A program made the translations under genes and the position numbers. This document shows, in pieces, positions 1 through 7,956 of a stretch of DNA of 64,000 bases (its first letter is position 1; the number at the start of each line of letters is the position of its first letter). The DNA is from CAZHGD01 sp964531735. Lineage in GTDB: Bacteria; Armatimonadota; UBA10988. The stretch lies in assembly GCA_964531735.1 (NCBI GenBank), contig CAZHGD010000003.1, forward strand, positions 1 through 64,000, given 5' to 3'. The notes below the pieces were generated by a model. The model was not told the origin of the DNA. It did no database searches and was given only the letters and a program-made list of their open reading frames with translations.

Positions 1-54
1 CGCGAAGGTGGTCACACGGTGGCTTCCGGCGTCGTGACCAAGGTCCTGGAGTAG
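1..54 (+). CDS. tufA: Elongation factor Tu, C-terminal end (partial)
   Basis: The first 17 codons before the TAG at 52-54 read REGGHTVASGVVTKVLE. This matches the extreme C-terminus of EF-Tu (family pattern REGGRTVGAGVV-KVLE), part of domain 3, which carries aminoacyl-tRNA to the ribosome. The rest of the gene lies upstream of the window. Its position just before rpsJ is the standard str-S10 junction, so rpsL, rpsG and the canonical fusA probably lie further upstream (inference). Confidence 0.9.
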   Translation, partial: REGGHTVASGVVTKVLE

Positions 55-71
55 GCAGTTAAGGGAGCGGC

Positions 72-383
72 ATGATGGCCCATCAAGTCATCCGGATCCG
101 GCTGAAGTCCTTCGACCATAAGGCGTTGGACCGCTGGGCCCAGAAGATCTCGCAGACGGTGGTACGAACCGGAGCCACGATTCGGGGCCCCATTCCGCTG
201 CCGACCGAAGTGCGTCGGTTTTGCGTGCCGAAGTCGCCGTTCATCGACAAAGAGTCGATGGAGCACTTCGAGGTGCGCACGCACAAGCGGCTGATCGACA
301 TCGTCGATCCGACGCCGCGGACGGTGGACGCGCTGATGCGGGTGGATATCCCGGGCGGCGTGGACATCGAGATCAAGGTCTGA
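72..383 (+). CDS. rpsJ: 30S ribosomal protein S10
   Basis: 103 aa, the normal length for S10, a small-subunit head protein that also acts in NusB-dependent antitermination. Recognisable S10 segments are IRIRLKSFDHKALD near the N-terminus, the GPIPLPTEVRRFCV loop and the KRLIDIVDPTPRTVDALMR C-terminal part. Two ATG codons stand in tandem at 72 and 75. A GGGAG lies at 62-66, giving spacings of 5 and 8, so the second ATG (102 aa) is equally plausible. It heads the S10 gene block, 17 bases after tufA. Confidence 0.97.
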   Translation: MMAHQVIRIRLKSFDHKALDRWAQKISQTVVRTGATIRGPIPLPTEVRRFCVPKSPFIDKESMEHFEVRTHKRLIDIVDPTPRTVDALMRVDIPGGVDIEIKV

Positions 384-393
384 GAGGCGCCAG

Positions 394-1062
394 ATGAAAG
401 GCCTGATTGGACGCAAGGTTGGCATGACGCACCTCTACCGCCCGAGCGGGGAGCGCGTCGCGGTGACGGTCATCGAAGCCGGCCCTTGCGTCGTCACCCA
501 GTGCAAGACGACCGCCACGGACGGATACGACGCGGTGCAGTTGGCCTTCGATCCGGTGCTGGACGAGGCGACGAGCCGGGCGTTGTCGCCGGAGCAGCGG
601 CAACGGCGAATCGACAAGCGGGTCAAGCGCCCGCAGCGCGGCCACTACCAGAAGGCCGGCGTGGCGGCCCACCGCATCATGCGCGAAGTACGGGTCGCGG
701 ACCCGGCCGACTTCAGCGTCGGCGCGGTGCTGACCGCCGAGGTGTTCGCCGTCGGTGAGGCGGTGGACGTGACCGCGACCAGCAAGGGCAAGGGCTTCGC
801 GGGGACCATGCGGCGGCACAACTTCAGCGGCCAGGGCGCGAGCCACGGCGCGAAGATCCACCGCAAGCCGGCCAGCGCGGGCGCCACCGATGCGGCGCGC
901 GTGTTCAAGGGCAAGCGCAGCCCGGGGCACCTGGGGCATGACCGGGTGACCACCCGCAACCTCGAGGTGATGCTGGTCGACGCCGGCCGCAACGTGATCG
1001 CGGTGCGCGGCGCGGTGCCCGGCCCCACCGGTGCGGTGGTGCTGATTCGAGGGGAGGAGTAA
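394..1062 (+). CDS. rplC: 50S ribosomal protein L3
   Basis: 222 aa, close to the usual 205-215. It begins MKGLIGRKVGMTHLY, the L3 N-terminal signature, and contains the KGKGFAGTMRRHNFSGQGASHG segment, whose loop reaches the peptidyl transferase centre. The Gln in GQGASHG corresponds to the residue N5-methylated by PrmB in E. coli (family knowledge). L3 is an early 23S-binding assembly protein. It lies 10 bases after rpsJ and 3 bases before rplD, so it is cotranscribed with both. Confidence 0.97.
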   Translation: MKGLIGRKVGMTHLYRPSGERVAVTVIEAGPCVVTQCKTTATDGYDAVQLAFDPVLDEATSRALSPEQRQRRIDKRVKRPQRGHYQKAGVAAHRIMREVRVADPADFSVGAVLTAEVFAVGEAVDVTATSKGKGFAGTMRRHNFSGQGASHGAKIHRKPASAGATDAARVFKGKRSPGHLGHDRVTTRNLEVMLVDAGRNVIAVRGAVPGPTGAVVLIRGEE

Positions 1063-1065
1063 ACG

Positions 1066-1839
1066 ATGCCGTCCGTGACCCTCAGGGATAACCGCGGCCG
1101 GGAACTCTCCCCGGTGGAGTTGGACGAGCGGGTGTTCGGCGCTGCGGTGCGCCAGGACCTGGTGCACGCGGCCGTGGTGGCCCAGTTGGCCGCCAAGCGC
1201 ACCGGTACCCACCAGGCGAAGAGCCGCGGGCAGGTGTCCGGCGGCGGCAAGAAGCCGTATCGCCAGAAGGGCACCGGCCGGGCGCGCCAGGGCTCGACCC
1301 GCGCGCCGCAGTGGCGAGGCGGTGGCGTGGCGTTCCCGCCGCTGCCGCGCGACTACAGCCAGAAACTGCCGCGCAAGGTCAAGCGGCAGGCGCTGTTTGC
1401 CGCCTGGTCCGACCATGCCGCCAACGGCACGCTGGTGGTGGTCGACGACCTCGGCCTGACCGAGCCGAAGACCAAGCTGGCCGTCGAGGCCCTGCGGTCG
1501 CTGCTGGCGCCGCAGGCGGACCGCGTGGCGGGCGTCACCGAGGCGCCGGATGAGCGGCCCGAGGGCGACAGCCGCCCGGTGCGCCGCCGCAAGGTGCGGC
1601 AGCGTGCACTGCTGCTGGTCAGCGCCGGCGACGGCGAGGCCAAGCGCGCGCTGCGGAACATCCAGACGGTGGAGTTCGATTACGAGCACAAGGTCACGGT
1701 GGTGTTCGCGGTCCAGGTCGGGACGGCGCCGTATGCGAGCGTCTACGACCTGACCCTGGCCGACGCCGTGGTGCTCACCCGAGGCGCGCTCGAGCGGATC
1801 ACCGCCGAGTTCGCGCCGGCGGAGGAGGCGGCGTCGTGA
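1066..1839 (+). CDS. rplD: 50S ribosomal protein L4, with internal insertion
   Basis: 257 aa against about 205 in E. coli. The conserved extended-loop region is present as GQVSGGGKKPYRQKGTGRARQGSTRAPQWRGGG (residues 46-79). The extra length includes a charged insert near residues 156-178, TEAPDERPEGDSRPVRRRK, just before the strand LLLVSAGD. L4 lines the exit tunnel and, in E. coli, autoregulates the S10 operon. Whether that regulation exists here cannot be seen. Its TGA overlaps the GTG start of rplW. Confidence 0.96.
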   Translation: MPSVTLRDNRGRELSPVELDERVFGAAVRQDLVHAAVVAQLAAKRTGTHQAKSRGQVSGGGKKPYRQKGTGRARQGSTRAPQWRGGGVAFPPLPRDYSQKLPRKVKRQALFAAWSDHAANGTLVVVDDLGLTEPKTKLAVEALRSLLAPQADRVAGVTEAPDERPEGDSRPVRRRKVRQRALLLVSAGDGEAKRALRNIQTVEFDYEHKVTVVFAVQVGTAPYASVYDLTLADAVVLTRGALERITAEFAPAEEAAS

Positions 1840-2132
1840 GCAAGGACCCGCGGGACATCATCATTCGGCCGGTGGTCAGCGAGAAGAGCTACGACCAGGC
1901 CAACCATGCCGGCAAGTACACCTTCGAGGTGGCGCCGGACAGCAACAAGATCGAGATCCGGCGCGCCATCGAGCAGCAGTTCTCGGTCCGGGTGCAGGCG
2001 GTCAACACCCTCTGGGTGCGCGGCAAGAAGCGCCGCCTCGGCCGGCTGCCGCAGGGCCAGACGAAGCGCTGGAAGAAGGCCGTGGTGACGCTGGTTGCCG
2101 GCGACACCATCGCGATCTTCGAGACCGGTTAG
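1836..2132 (+). CDS. rplW: 50S ribosomal protein L23
   Basis: 98 aa, normal length. IIIRPVVSEKSYDQANHAGKYTFEV and VNTLWVRGKKRRLGR are characteristic of L23, the tunnel-exit protein that docks trigger factor and SRP. The GTG start at 1836 overlaps the rplD stop by four bases (GTGA), indicating translational coupling. rplB follows after 10 bases. Confidence 0.96.
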   Translation: MSKDPRDIIIRPVVSEKSYDQANHAGKYTFEVAPDSNKIEIRRAIEQQFSVRVQAVNTLWVRGKKRRLGRLPQGQTKRWKKAVVTLVAGDTIAIFETG

Positions 2133-2142
2133 GAAGCAGAGC

Positions 2143-2976
2143 ATGGCGATCAAGGAATTCCGACCGACTTCGCCCGGCCGCCGCTCGATGAGCGTGGTGG
2201 TGCGCGACGACCTGACCCGGGACAAGCCGGAGAAGTCGTTGACCTCGGGGCGCAAGCAGCGGGCCGGGCGCAACAACCAGGGCAAGCTGACGGTCCGCCA
2301 CCAGGGCGGCGGCGCCAAGCGGCGCTACCGCGAGGTGGACTTCCGCCGCAACCGCGACGGCGTGGTGGCTCGCGTGGCGCACATCGAGTACGACCCGAAC
2401 CGCTCGGCGCACCTGGCGCTGCTGCACTATGTCGACGGGCGGAAGAGCTACATCATCGCGCCCATCGGCCTCAAGGTCGGGATGGACGTGGTCAGCGGCG
2501 AGAACGCGCCGGTGGCGCCGGGCAACTGCCTGCCGCTCAGCCGCATCCCGCTGGGCAGCGTGGTGCACAACGTGGAGCTGCAACCGGGCCGGGGCGGGCA
2601 GATTGCCCGGTCGGCCGGGAGCTTCGCGCAGTTGATGGCCCGCGAAGGTGGCTTCGCGTACCTGCGCCTGCCCTCGGGTGAACAGCGCATGGTGCCGACG
2701 GCCTGCCGCGCGACGCTGGGGCGGGTCGGCAATCCCGACCACGGCAACCAGTGCATCGGCAAGGCCGGCCGCAGCCGCTGGATGGGCAAGCGCCCGTCGG
2801 TGCGTGGTCTGGCGATGAACCCGAACGACCATCCGCACGGCGGTGGTGAAGGCGGCAGCGACATCGGGCTCAAGTCCGGTCCGCAGACGCCTTGGGGCCA
2901 GCCGGCCCTCGGCCGCAAGACGCGGCGCATTCGCAAGGCCAGCAGCAAGCTGATCGTGCGGCGGCGGAAGCGATAG
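2143..2976 (+). CDS. rplB: 50S ribosomal protein L2
   Basis: 277 aa, the usual length. The ATG at 2143 is chosen over an in-frame upstream extension because MAIKEFRPTSPGRRSM is the standard L2 N-terminus and GGAAGCAGAG precedes it. The C-terminal GLAMNPNDHPHGGGEGGS loop, with the conserved His at the peptidyl transferase centre, is intact. L2 is a primary 23S rRNA-binding protein required for subunit association. It sits 10 bases from both rplW and rpsS. Confidence 0.97.
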   Translation: MAIKEFRPTSPGRRSMSVVVRDDLTRDKPEKSLTSGRKQRAGRNNQGKLTVRHQGGGAKRRYREVDFRRNRDGVVARVAHIEYDPNRSAHLALLHYVDGRKSYIIAPIGLKVGMDVVSGENAPVAPGNCLPLSRIPLGSVVHNVELQPGRGGQIARSAGSFAQLMAREGGFAYLRLPSGEQRMVPTACRATLGRVGNPDHGNQCIGKAGRSRWMGKRPSVRGLAMNPNDHPHGGGEGGSDIGLKSGPQTPWGQPALGRKTRRIRKASSKLIVRRRKR

Positions 2977-2986
2977 GAGCTGAACC

Positions 2987-3268
2987 ATGCCGCGAAGTTT
3001 GAGTAAAGGTCCGTTTGTCGACGCTCACCTGCTGCGCAAGGTGGAGATGCTGAACCAGCGCGGGGCCAAAGAGGTCATCCGCACCTGGTCGCGGCGCTCG
3101 ACCATCACGCCGGAGATGATCGGCCACACCATCGCGGTCCATGACGGCCGCCGGCACGTGCCGGTGTACGTGACCGAGAACATGGTCGACCACAAGCTCG
3201 GTGAGTTCGCGCCGACCCGCACCTACCGCGGGCACAACAAAGAAGAGCGCGGCAGCCGCCGGAGGTAG
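2987..3268 (+). CDS. rpsS: 30S ribosomal protein S19
   Basis: 93 aa, normal size. It starts MPRSLSKGPFVDAHLL and contains TWSRRSTITPEMIGHTIAVHDGR and MVDHKLGEFAPTRTYRGH, diagnostic of S19, which contacts the A-site region of the 30S head with S13. The ATG follows a GGAG. It is in the canonical order between rplB and rplV. Confidence 0.97.
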   Translation: MPRSLSKGPFVDAHLLRKVEMLNQRGAKEVIRTWSRRSTITPEMIGHTIAVHDGRRHVPVYVTENMVDHKLGEFAPTRTYRGHNKEERGSRRR

Positions 3269-3275
3269 TGGAGCG

Positions 3276-3665
3276 ATGCCGAATCGACAGAAGCAGAAGG
3301 CTTTGGCCAAGCGGGCTCGCGAGCCGCGCGCGGTGGCCGTGTCGCCGGTGCTGCGCATGTCCGGCACCAAGGTCCGGCGCATCGCCGACCTGGTGCGCGG
3401 CTTGGCGGTGGAGGAAGCGCTGATGCGCTGTGATTTCCTGCCGCACCGCGCCGCGCCGCTGGTCAAGAAGTCCATTGCCGAGGCGGCGGCCAACGCCGAG
3501 GAGAACTGCGGCCTGGACCGCGAGGACCTGTTCGTGGCCAGCATCCAGGTCGACGAGGGCTTCACCATCCCGCGCATCCGGCCGCGGGCGCAGGGCCGCG
3601 CCTATCGCATCCGCAAGCGCACCTGCAAGGTGACGGTGCAGGTCGCCGAGCGCGAAGAGGAGTAG
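3276..3665 (+). CDS. rplV: 50S ribosomal protein L22
   Basis: 129 aa from the ATG at 3276, 7 bases after the rpsS stop. The frame stays open further upstream but inside rpsS, so that extension is rejected. LRMSGTKVRRIADLVRGLAVEEAL and IRPRAQGRAYRIRKRTCKVTV match L22; the second stretch corresponds to the hairpin that lines the exit tunnel. A basic N-terminal extension (about 18 residues) precedes the globular domain. Confidence 0.96.
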   Translation: MPNRQKQKALAKRAREPRAVAVSPVLRMSGTKVRRIADLVRGLAVEEALMRCDFLPHRAAPLVKKSIAEAAANAEENCGLDREDLFVASIQVDEGFTIPRIRPRAQGRAYRIRKRTCKVTVQVAEREEE

Positions 3666-3669
3666 CAGC

Positions 3670-4578
3670 GTGGGTCAGAAAGTCAATCCCATCGGGTACC
3701 GCCTCGGGTACATCCGCTCCCACAATGCGAGCTGGTTCGCCGACCGGCACTATGCCGACTTCGTCGCCGAGGACATGCGCATTCGGACGTACCTGGATCG
3801 CTTCGCGAAGAAGCGGCCGCCGACGGTGGCCAGCAATCGCGAGGAGCGCCAGGTCGAGGAAGCGCTGAAGAACGCCAGCATCTCGCGGGTGGATATCGGC
3901 CGCTCGGTCAACACGGTCATGCTGACCATCGTCTCGGCCAAGCCGGGCATGATCATCGGCAAGGCCGGCCGGGGCATCGAGGTCCTGCGGACGCTGCTGC
4001 AGCGGCTGACCAAGCGGCAGGTGCAGGTCGACGTGGTGGAAGAGCGCAACCCGGACCTGGACGCGCGGCTGGTGGCCGAGAAGATCTCGGGGCAGCTCTC
4101 GCGGCGGATCAGCTTCCGCCGGGCCGTGCGCCAGGCGGTGCAGGGCACGGTGCGAGCCGGTGCCGAGGGCGTCAAGGTGACGGTTTCGGGGCGCCTGGCC
4201 GGTGGTGAGATGGCGCGGCGCCACGTGCACAAGGAAGGCAAGATTCCGCTGCAGACGCTGCGCGCGGACATCGACTACGGCCTGTGCGAAGCGCCGACGA
4301 CCTACGGCAACATCGGCATCAAGGTGTGGATCTACCGTGGCGAGCGGCTGCCGGAGGACGAGGAGCAGGATCTGGGTCCGGCCATCGTCGTCGAGCCGGA
4401 GCGCCCGCTGCCGGCCGAGTCCGAAGACGACAAGCCGCGCGGCCGTCGCCGTGGTCGGCGCCGGGCTCGCAGCGGTGGTGAAGAGGGCGTCGAGGGCGCC
4501 GCGGAGGCGGTGGACGTGGACGCCGCCCCGGCCATGGCCGAGCCGGCTGAGAACGCCGGTGGGGCTGAGGGAGAGTAA
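3670..4578 (+). CDS. rpsC: 30S ribosomal protein S3 with long charged C-terminal tail
   Basis: 302 aa, while E. coli S3 is 233. It begins with GTG (GQKVNPIGYRLGYIRSHNASWFADRHY) and has the KH domain motif GMIIGKAGRGIEVLR and the C-terminal domain with MARRHVHKEGKIPLQTLRADIDYG. Beyond about residue 225 is a tail of alternating acidic, Arg-rich (GRRRGRRRARSGGEEG) and Ala/Glu-rich sequence. Such tails occur in several phyla and are probably disordered. S3 forms part of the mRNA entry channel and helicase. It lies 3 bases from rplP. Confidence 0.97.
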   Translation: MGQKVNPIGYRLGYIRSHNASWFADRHYADFVAEDMRIRTYLDRFAKKRPPTVASNREERQVEEALKNASISRVDIGRSVNTVMLTIVSAKPGMIIGKAGRGIEVLRTLLQRLTKRQVQVDVVEERNPDLDARLVAEKISGQLSRRISFRRAVRQAVQGTVRAGAEGVKVTVSGRLAGGEMARRHVHKEGKIPLQTLRADIDYGLCEAPTTYGNIGIKVWIYRGERLPEDEEQDLGPAIVVEPERPLPAESEDDKPRGRRRGRRRARSGGEEGVEGAAEAVDVDAAPAMAEPAENAGGAEGE

Positions 4579-4581
4579 GTC

Positions 4582-4992
4582 ATGTTGATGCCCCGACGCG
4601 AAAAGTACCGGCGGCAACAGCGCGGACGCATGCGCGGTGCGGCGCAGCGCGGCAACGAGGTCAGCTTCGGCGAGATCGGGCTGATGACGTTGGCGCCGGG
4701 CTGGATCAAGGCCAGCCACATCGAGGCGGCCCGCGTGGCGATGACGCGCAAGATCAAGCGCGGCGGTAAGGTGTGGATCCGCATCTTCCCGCACAAGCCG
4801 GTGACGCAGAAGCCGGCCGAGACCCGCATGGGTTCGGGCAAGGGCGTCCCGGAGTACTGGGTCGCGGTGGTGCGGCCGGGCCGGATCATGTTCGAGATGG
4901 CCGGGGCCGATCCGGAGCTGATGAAGGAGGCCCTGACGGTGGCGGCCTTCAAGCTGCCGGTGCCGTGCAAGATTGTCTACCGGGAGAGCTGA
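4582..4992 (+). CDS. rplP: 50S ribosomal protein L16
   Basis: 136 aa, the family length. MLMPRREKYRRQQRGRMRG and the AARVAMTRKIKRGGKVWIRIFPHKPVTQKPAETRMG region are typical, including the Arg of the IFPHKPVTQKP segment that YcfD-type oxygenases hydroxylate in some bacteria. L16 is needed for the A site of the 50S subunit. The ATG at 4582 aligns with the usual MLMP start. One base separates its stop from the rpmC start. Confidence 0.97.
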   Translation: MLMPRREKYRRQQRGRMRGAAQRGNEVSFGEIGLMTLAPGWIKASHIEAARVAMTRKIKRGGKVWIRIFPHKPVTQKPAETRMGSGKGVPEYWVAVVRPGRIMFEMAGADPELMKEALTVAAFKLPVPCKIVYRES

Positions 4993-4993
4993 C

Positions 4994-5212
4994 ATGCCGC
5001 ATGAGACCACCGCGCTGAAGCGGTTCCTGGCGGAGGCGAGTGACGAAGACGTGCAGCGGCGGCTGAAGGAGCTCAAGGAAGAGCACTTCCGGCTGCGGGT
5101 GCAGGCCGCCACCTCCGCGCTGGACAACCCGAAGCGGATCTGGTTTGTGAGGAAACAGTTGGCCCGGATCGAGACCGAGATCAACCGCCGACGGGCAGGA
5201 GAGGCCTCGTGA
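4994..5212 (+). CDS. rpmC: 50S ribosomal protein L29
   Basis: 72 aa from the ATG at 4994; the open frame extends slightly into rplP but the standard start is this ATG. EDVQRRLKELKEEHFRLRVQAAT followed by NPKRIWFVRKQLARIETEI is the two-helix L29 pattern, here with an alanine-rich turn. L29 sits at the tunnel exit next to L23. Its TGA overlaps the rpsQ GTG start. Confidence 0.94.
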   Translation: MPHETTALKRFLAEASDEDVQRRLKELKEEHFRLRVQAATSALDNPKRIWFVRKQLARIETEINRRRAGEAS

Positions 5213-5466
5213 GCGAAAGCAGCCGGCCGAAGCGGCAGATGGAAGGCGTGGTCGTCTCCAGCAAGATGGAGAAGACCGTCGTGGTGGCGGTGGAGAGCCG
5301 CGTGCGGCATCCGCTGTACCAGCGGGTGATCAAGCGCACCAAGCGCTATCTCGCCCACGACGATCAGCAACACGCTCAGGAAGGGCAGCGCGTTCGGATT
5401 GAGGAGCGCCGTCCGCTGAGCCGGCTGAAGCGCTGGGAAGTGATTGAGATCCTCGGCCAGGAATAG
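5209..5466 (+). CDS. rpsQ: 30S ribosomal protein S17
   Basis: 85 aa, typical. QMEGVVVSSKMEKTVVVAVESRVRHPLYQRVIKRTKRYLAHDD and VRIEERRPLSRLKRWEVIEIL are diagnostic of this 16S-binding OB-fold protein. The GTG start overlaps the rpmC stop (GTGA). In most bacteria rplN follows; here a 2 kb GTPase gene intervenes, starting 26 bases downstream. Confidence 0.96.
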   Translation: MSESSRPKRQMEGVVVSSKMEKTVVVAVESRVRHPLYQRVIKRTKRYLAHDDQQHAQEGQRVRIEERRPLSRLKRWEVIEILGQE

Positions 5467-5492
5467 GCGCGAGGCTGGACCGGAGGTGCCAG

Positions 5493-7556
5493 GTGGCACA
5501 GACCGCTGACATTCGCAACGTGGCCGTGATCGGGCATCGCGGCGCCGGCAAGACCTCCCTGGTGGAAGCGCTCTTGCACTGCGCCGGCGTGACCAACCGC
5601 CTGGGTCAGGTGACCGCGGGCAACACGGCGACCGACTTCGACGACGAGGAGAAGAACCGCCAGTTGAGCATCTCGGCGGCGGTGGCCTCGTTCGACTACA
5701 AGGGCAAGCGGCTGAACGTCATCGACACGCCGGGCTACGCCGACTTCCTCGGCGAGACCTACGGCGCGCTCCGGGTGGCGGATGCAGCCCTGCTGGTGGT
5801 CCACGCGGAGTCGGGCGTCGAAGTCGAAACCGAGAAGGTCTGGGCCTACTGCCGCGAGTTTGGCGTGCCGTGCCTGGCGGTGATCAACCACCTGGACGGC
5901 GAGCGGGCCGAGTTCGGCGAGGCGATCGCCCAACTGGGCGACAAGCTGGGCGCACGCTGCGTGCCGCTCCAGTTGCCGGTCGGCGAGGGCCACAGCTTCA
6001 AGGGCGTGGTCGACCTGATCAGCGGCGCGGCGTTCGGCGCCGGCAAGGACAAGGGCGAGGCGCCGGCCGAGTTGGCCGACGAGCTGGCCGACCAACGCGC
6101 GACCCTCTGGGAGTTCGCGGCGGAGAACGACGAGGAGCTGATGGAACAGTTCCTCGAGCAGGAGTCGTTGACTCCGGAGGATGCCGTCAGGGGTCTTCGC
6201 CTCGGCGTGGTGGGTGGCTCGGTGGTGCCGGTGGTCGGCACCTCGGCGACGCAGGAGCTGGGCATCCTGCCGTTGCTGGAGCAGGTGGTCAACCTGCTGC
6301 CGTCGCCGGCGGACCGCGGGCCGCAGGTCGGCACCAAGCCGCACACCCAGGACCCGGTGGAGCGGCCGGCGGACACGGCGGCGCCGTTCTCGGCCTACTG
6401 CTTCAAGGCAGTGCTGGGCGAAGGCCGGAAGATCACCGTGCTGCGGGTCTGGTCCGGCTCGCTGGCCTCGGGTGGCACGGTGCTGAACGCCACCAAGGGC
6501 AAGAAGGAGCGGCTGGGCACGATCGGGACGCTGCTGGGCGAGAAGTTCCAGGACGTCCAGAGCATCAGCGCCGGCGACATCGTCGGGCTGGTCAAGGTCG
6601 ACGCCGAGACCGGTGATACGCTGTGCGACGAGAGCGCGGGGGTCTTGTACGCGCGGACGGCGTATCCGGAGCCGATCATCGCGGTGGCCGTGCAGGCCAA
6701 GTCGCGCGGTGAGGAAGAGAAGATTGGTGCTGGGCTGAACCAGCTCCGCGATGAGGACCCGTGCATCCGGTTCGAGCGCAACCCGGAGACCGAGGAGCAG
6801 GTGCTCAGCGGCATGGGTGACATGCACCTGCAGGTGGTGCTGTCGAAGCTGCGCACGCGGTTCAAGGTGGAGGTGGATACCTCGCGCCCGAAGATCGCCT
6901 ACCGCGAGTCGATCCGTACCAAGGTCGAGGCGCAAGGGCGGTTCAAGAAGCAGAGCGGCGGTTCGGGCCAGTTCGGCGACGTGCTGTTGCGCGCCGAGCC
7001 ACTCGGCCGCGCCGAGGGCTTCGAGTTCGCCGACGAGATCTTCGGCGGCTCGGTGCCGCGGCAGTACATCCCGTCGGTGGAGAAGGGCGTGCGGGCGCGG
7101 CTGGTCGAAGGCTACCTGGCGGGCTTCCCGATGGTGGACCTGAAGGTCAGCCTGTACGACGGCAGCTACCACTCGGTGGACAGCTCGGACCTGGCGTTCC
7201 AAATGGCTGGGCGGATTGGCCTCGAGGCGTGCTTCGCGAAGGCGAACCCGTACCTGCTGGAGCCGATGCTGGACGTGTGGATCACGGTGCCGGACGACTG
7301 TGTCGGCGACATCATGGCCGACCTGCCGCGACGCCGCGGGACGGTCATGGGCTCGGAAGGCAGCGGTTCGCTGCAGACCATCCGGGCGCAGGTGCCGGCG
7401 GCCGAGATGTCGACGTATGCGACGGACCTGCGGTCGATGACGCAGGGTCGCGGCAGCTTCCGCACCGAGTTCAACCGTTACGAGGAAGTGCCGGGCGACC
7501 TGGCTCAGAAGATCATCGCCGAGCGTAAGGCGCAGCGCGAAGAAGAGCGCAAGTAG
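5493..7556 (+). CDS. EF-G-2-like (paralogous elongation factor G) translational GTPase
   Basis: 687 aa with all five EF-G domains: G domain 1-275, domain II from about 290 (FSAYCFKAVLGEGRKITVLRVWSG), III about 385-460, IV about 465-590 (KQSGGSGQFGDV), V to the end. The P-loop is GHRGAGKTS (14-22). Switch II is DTPGY (78-82), with Tyr where canonical EF-G has the GTPase-activating His. The base-specificity motif is NHLD (132-135) instead of NKMD. These traits match the EF-G-2 paralogs (as in Thermus), not the housekeeping FusA, which is inferred to lie upstream of tufA. Start GTG at 5493 after GGAGGTG. Its position inside the S10/spc cluster is unusual. Its function is uncertain; ribosome-dependent GTPase activity is known for relatives. 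Confidence 0.85.
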   Translation: MAQTADIRNVAVIGHRGAGKTSLVEALLHCAGVTNRLGQVTAGNTATDFDDEEKNRQLSISAAVASFDYKGKRLNVIDTPGYADFLGETYGALRVADAALLVVHAESGVEVETEKVWAYCREFGVPCLAVINHLDGERAEFGEAIAQLGDKLGARCVPLQLPVGEGHSFKGVVDLISGAAFGAGKDKGEAPAELADELADQRATLWEFAAENDEELMEQFLEQESLTPEDAVRGLRLGVVGGSVVPVVGTSATQELGILPLLEQVVNLLPSPADRGPQVGTKPHTQDPVERPADTAAPFSAYCFKAVLGEGRKITVLRVWSGSLASGGTVLNATKGKKERLGTIGTLLGEKFQDVQSISAGDIVGLVKVDAETGDTLCDESAGVLYARTAYPEPIIAVAVQAKSRGEEEKIGAGLNQLRDEDPCIRFERNPETEEQVLSGMGDMHLQVVLSKLRTRFKVEVDTSRPKIAYRESIRTKVEAQGRFKKQSGGSGQFGDVLLRAEPLGRAEGFEFADEIFGGSVPRQYIPSVEKGVRARLVEGYLAGFPMVDLKVSLYDGSYHSVDSSDLAFQMAGRIGLEACFAKANPYLLEPMLDVWITVPDDCVGDIMADLPRRRGTVMGSEGSGSLQTIRAQVPAAEMSTYATDLRSMTQGRGSFRTEFNRYEEVPGDLAQKIIAERKAQREEERK

Positions 7557-7584
7557 GGCGACCTGGACGAAGGAGGTCGAGGCC

Positions 7585-7956
7585 ATGATTCAGAGAGAGA
7601 CGCGGCTGCGCGTGGCCGATAACACGGGAGCGCTGGAAATCCTGTGCATCCAGGTGATGGGCGGCACGGGACGGCGGTACGCCCGACCGGGTGACCTGAT
7701 CCGGGCGACGGTGAAGTCGGTGCGGCCGGGCTCGGCCATGGCCAAGGGCACAGTGGTCCGGGCGGTGGTGGTGCGGACCAAGAAAGAGTACCAGCGAGCG
7801 GACGGCTCGACCATCCGCTTCGACGACAACGCGGCGGTGATTGTCGGTGACGACGGCACCGAGCCGCAGGGCACGCGTATCTTCGGGCCCGTGGCGCGGG
7901 AGCTGCGAGACCGGCGGTACATGCGCATCGTGTCGCTGGCACCGGAGGTGTTGTGA
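7585..7956 (+). CDS. rplN: 50S ribosomal protein L14
   Basis: 123 aa, the standard length. MIQRETRLRVADNTGALEILCIQVMGG and the C-terminal GPVARELRDRRYMRIVSLAPEVL are unmistakable for L14, which forms intersubunit bridges and binds L19. A strong AAGGAGG lies at 7570-7576, ahead of the ATG. It follows the EF-G-2-like gene by 28 bases, so the spc block resumes here. Confidence 0.97.
   Translation: MIQRETRLRVADNTGALEILCIQVMGGTGRRYARPGDLIRATVKSVRPGSAMAKGTVVRAVVVRTKKEYQRADGSTIRFDDNAAVIVGDDGTEPQGTRIFGPVARELRDRRYMRIVSLAPEVL

Noticed and set aside
3562..7586. Very long reverse-strand open frames opposite rpsC-rpsQ and opposite the EF-G gene
   Set aside because: They are antisense shadows caused by high third-position GC. 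Their translations are low-complexity Arg/His/Leu-rich sequence without motifs, while the forward genes are unmistakable.
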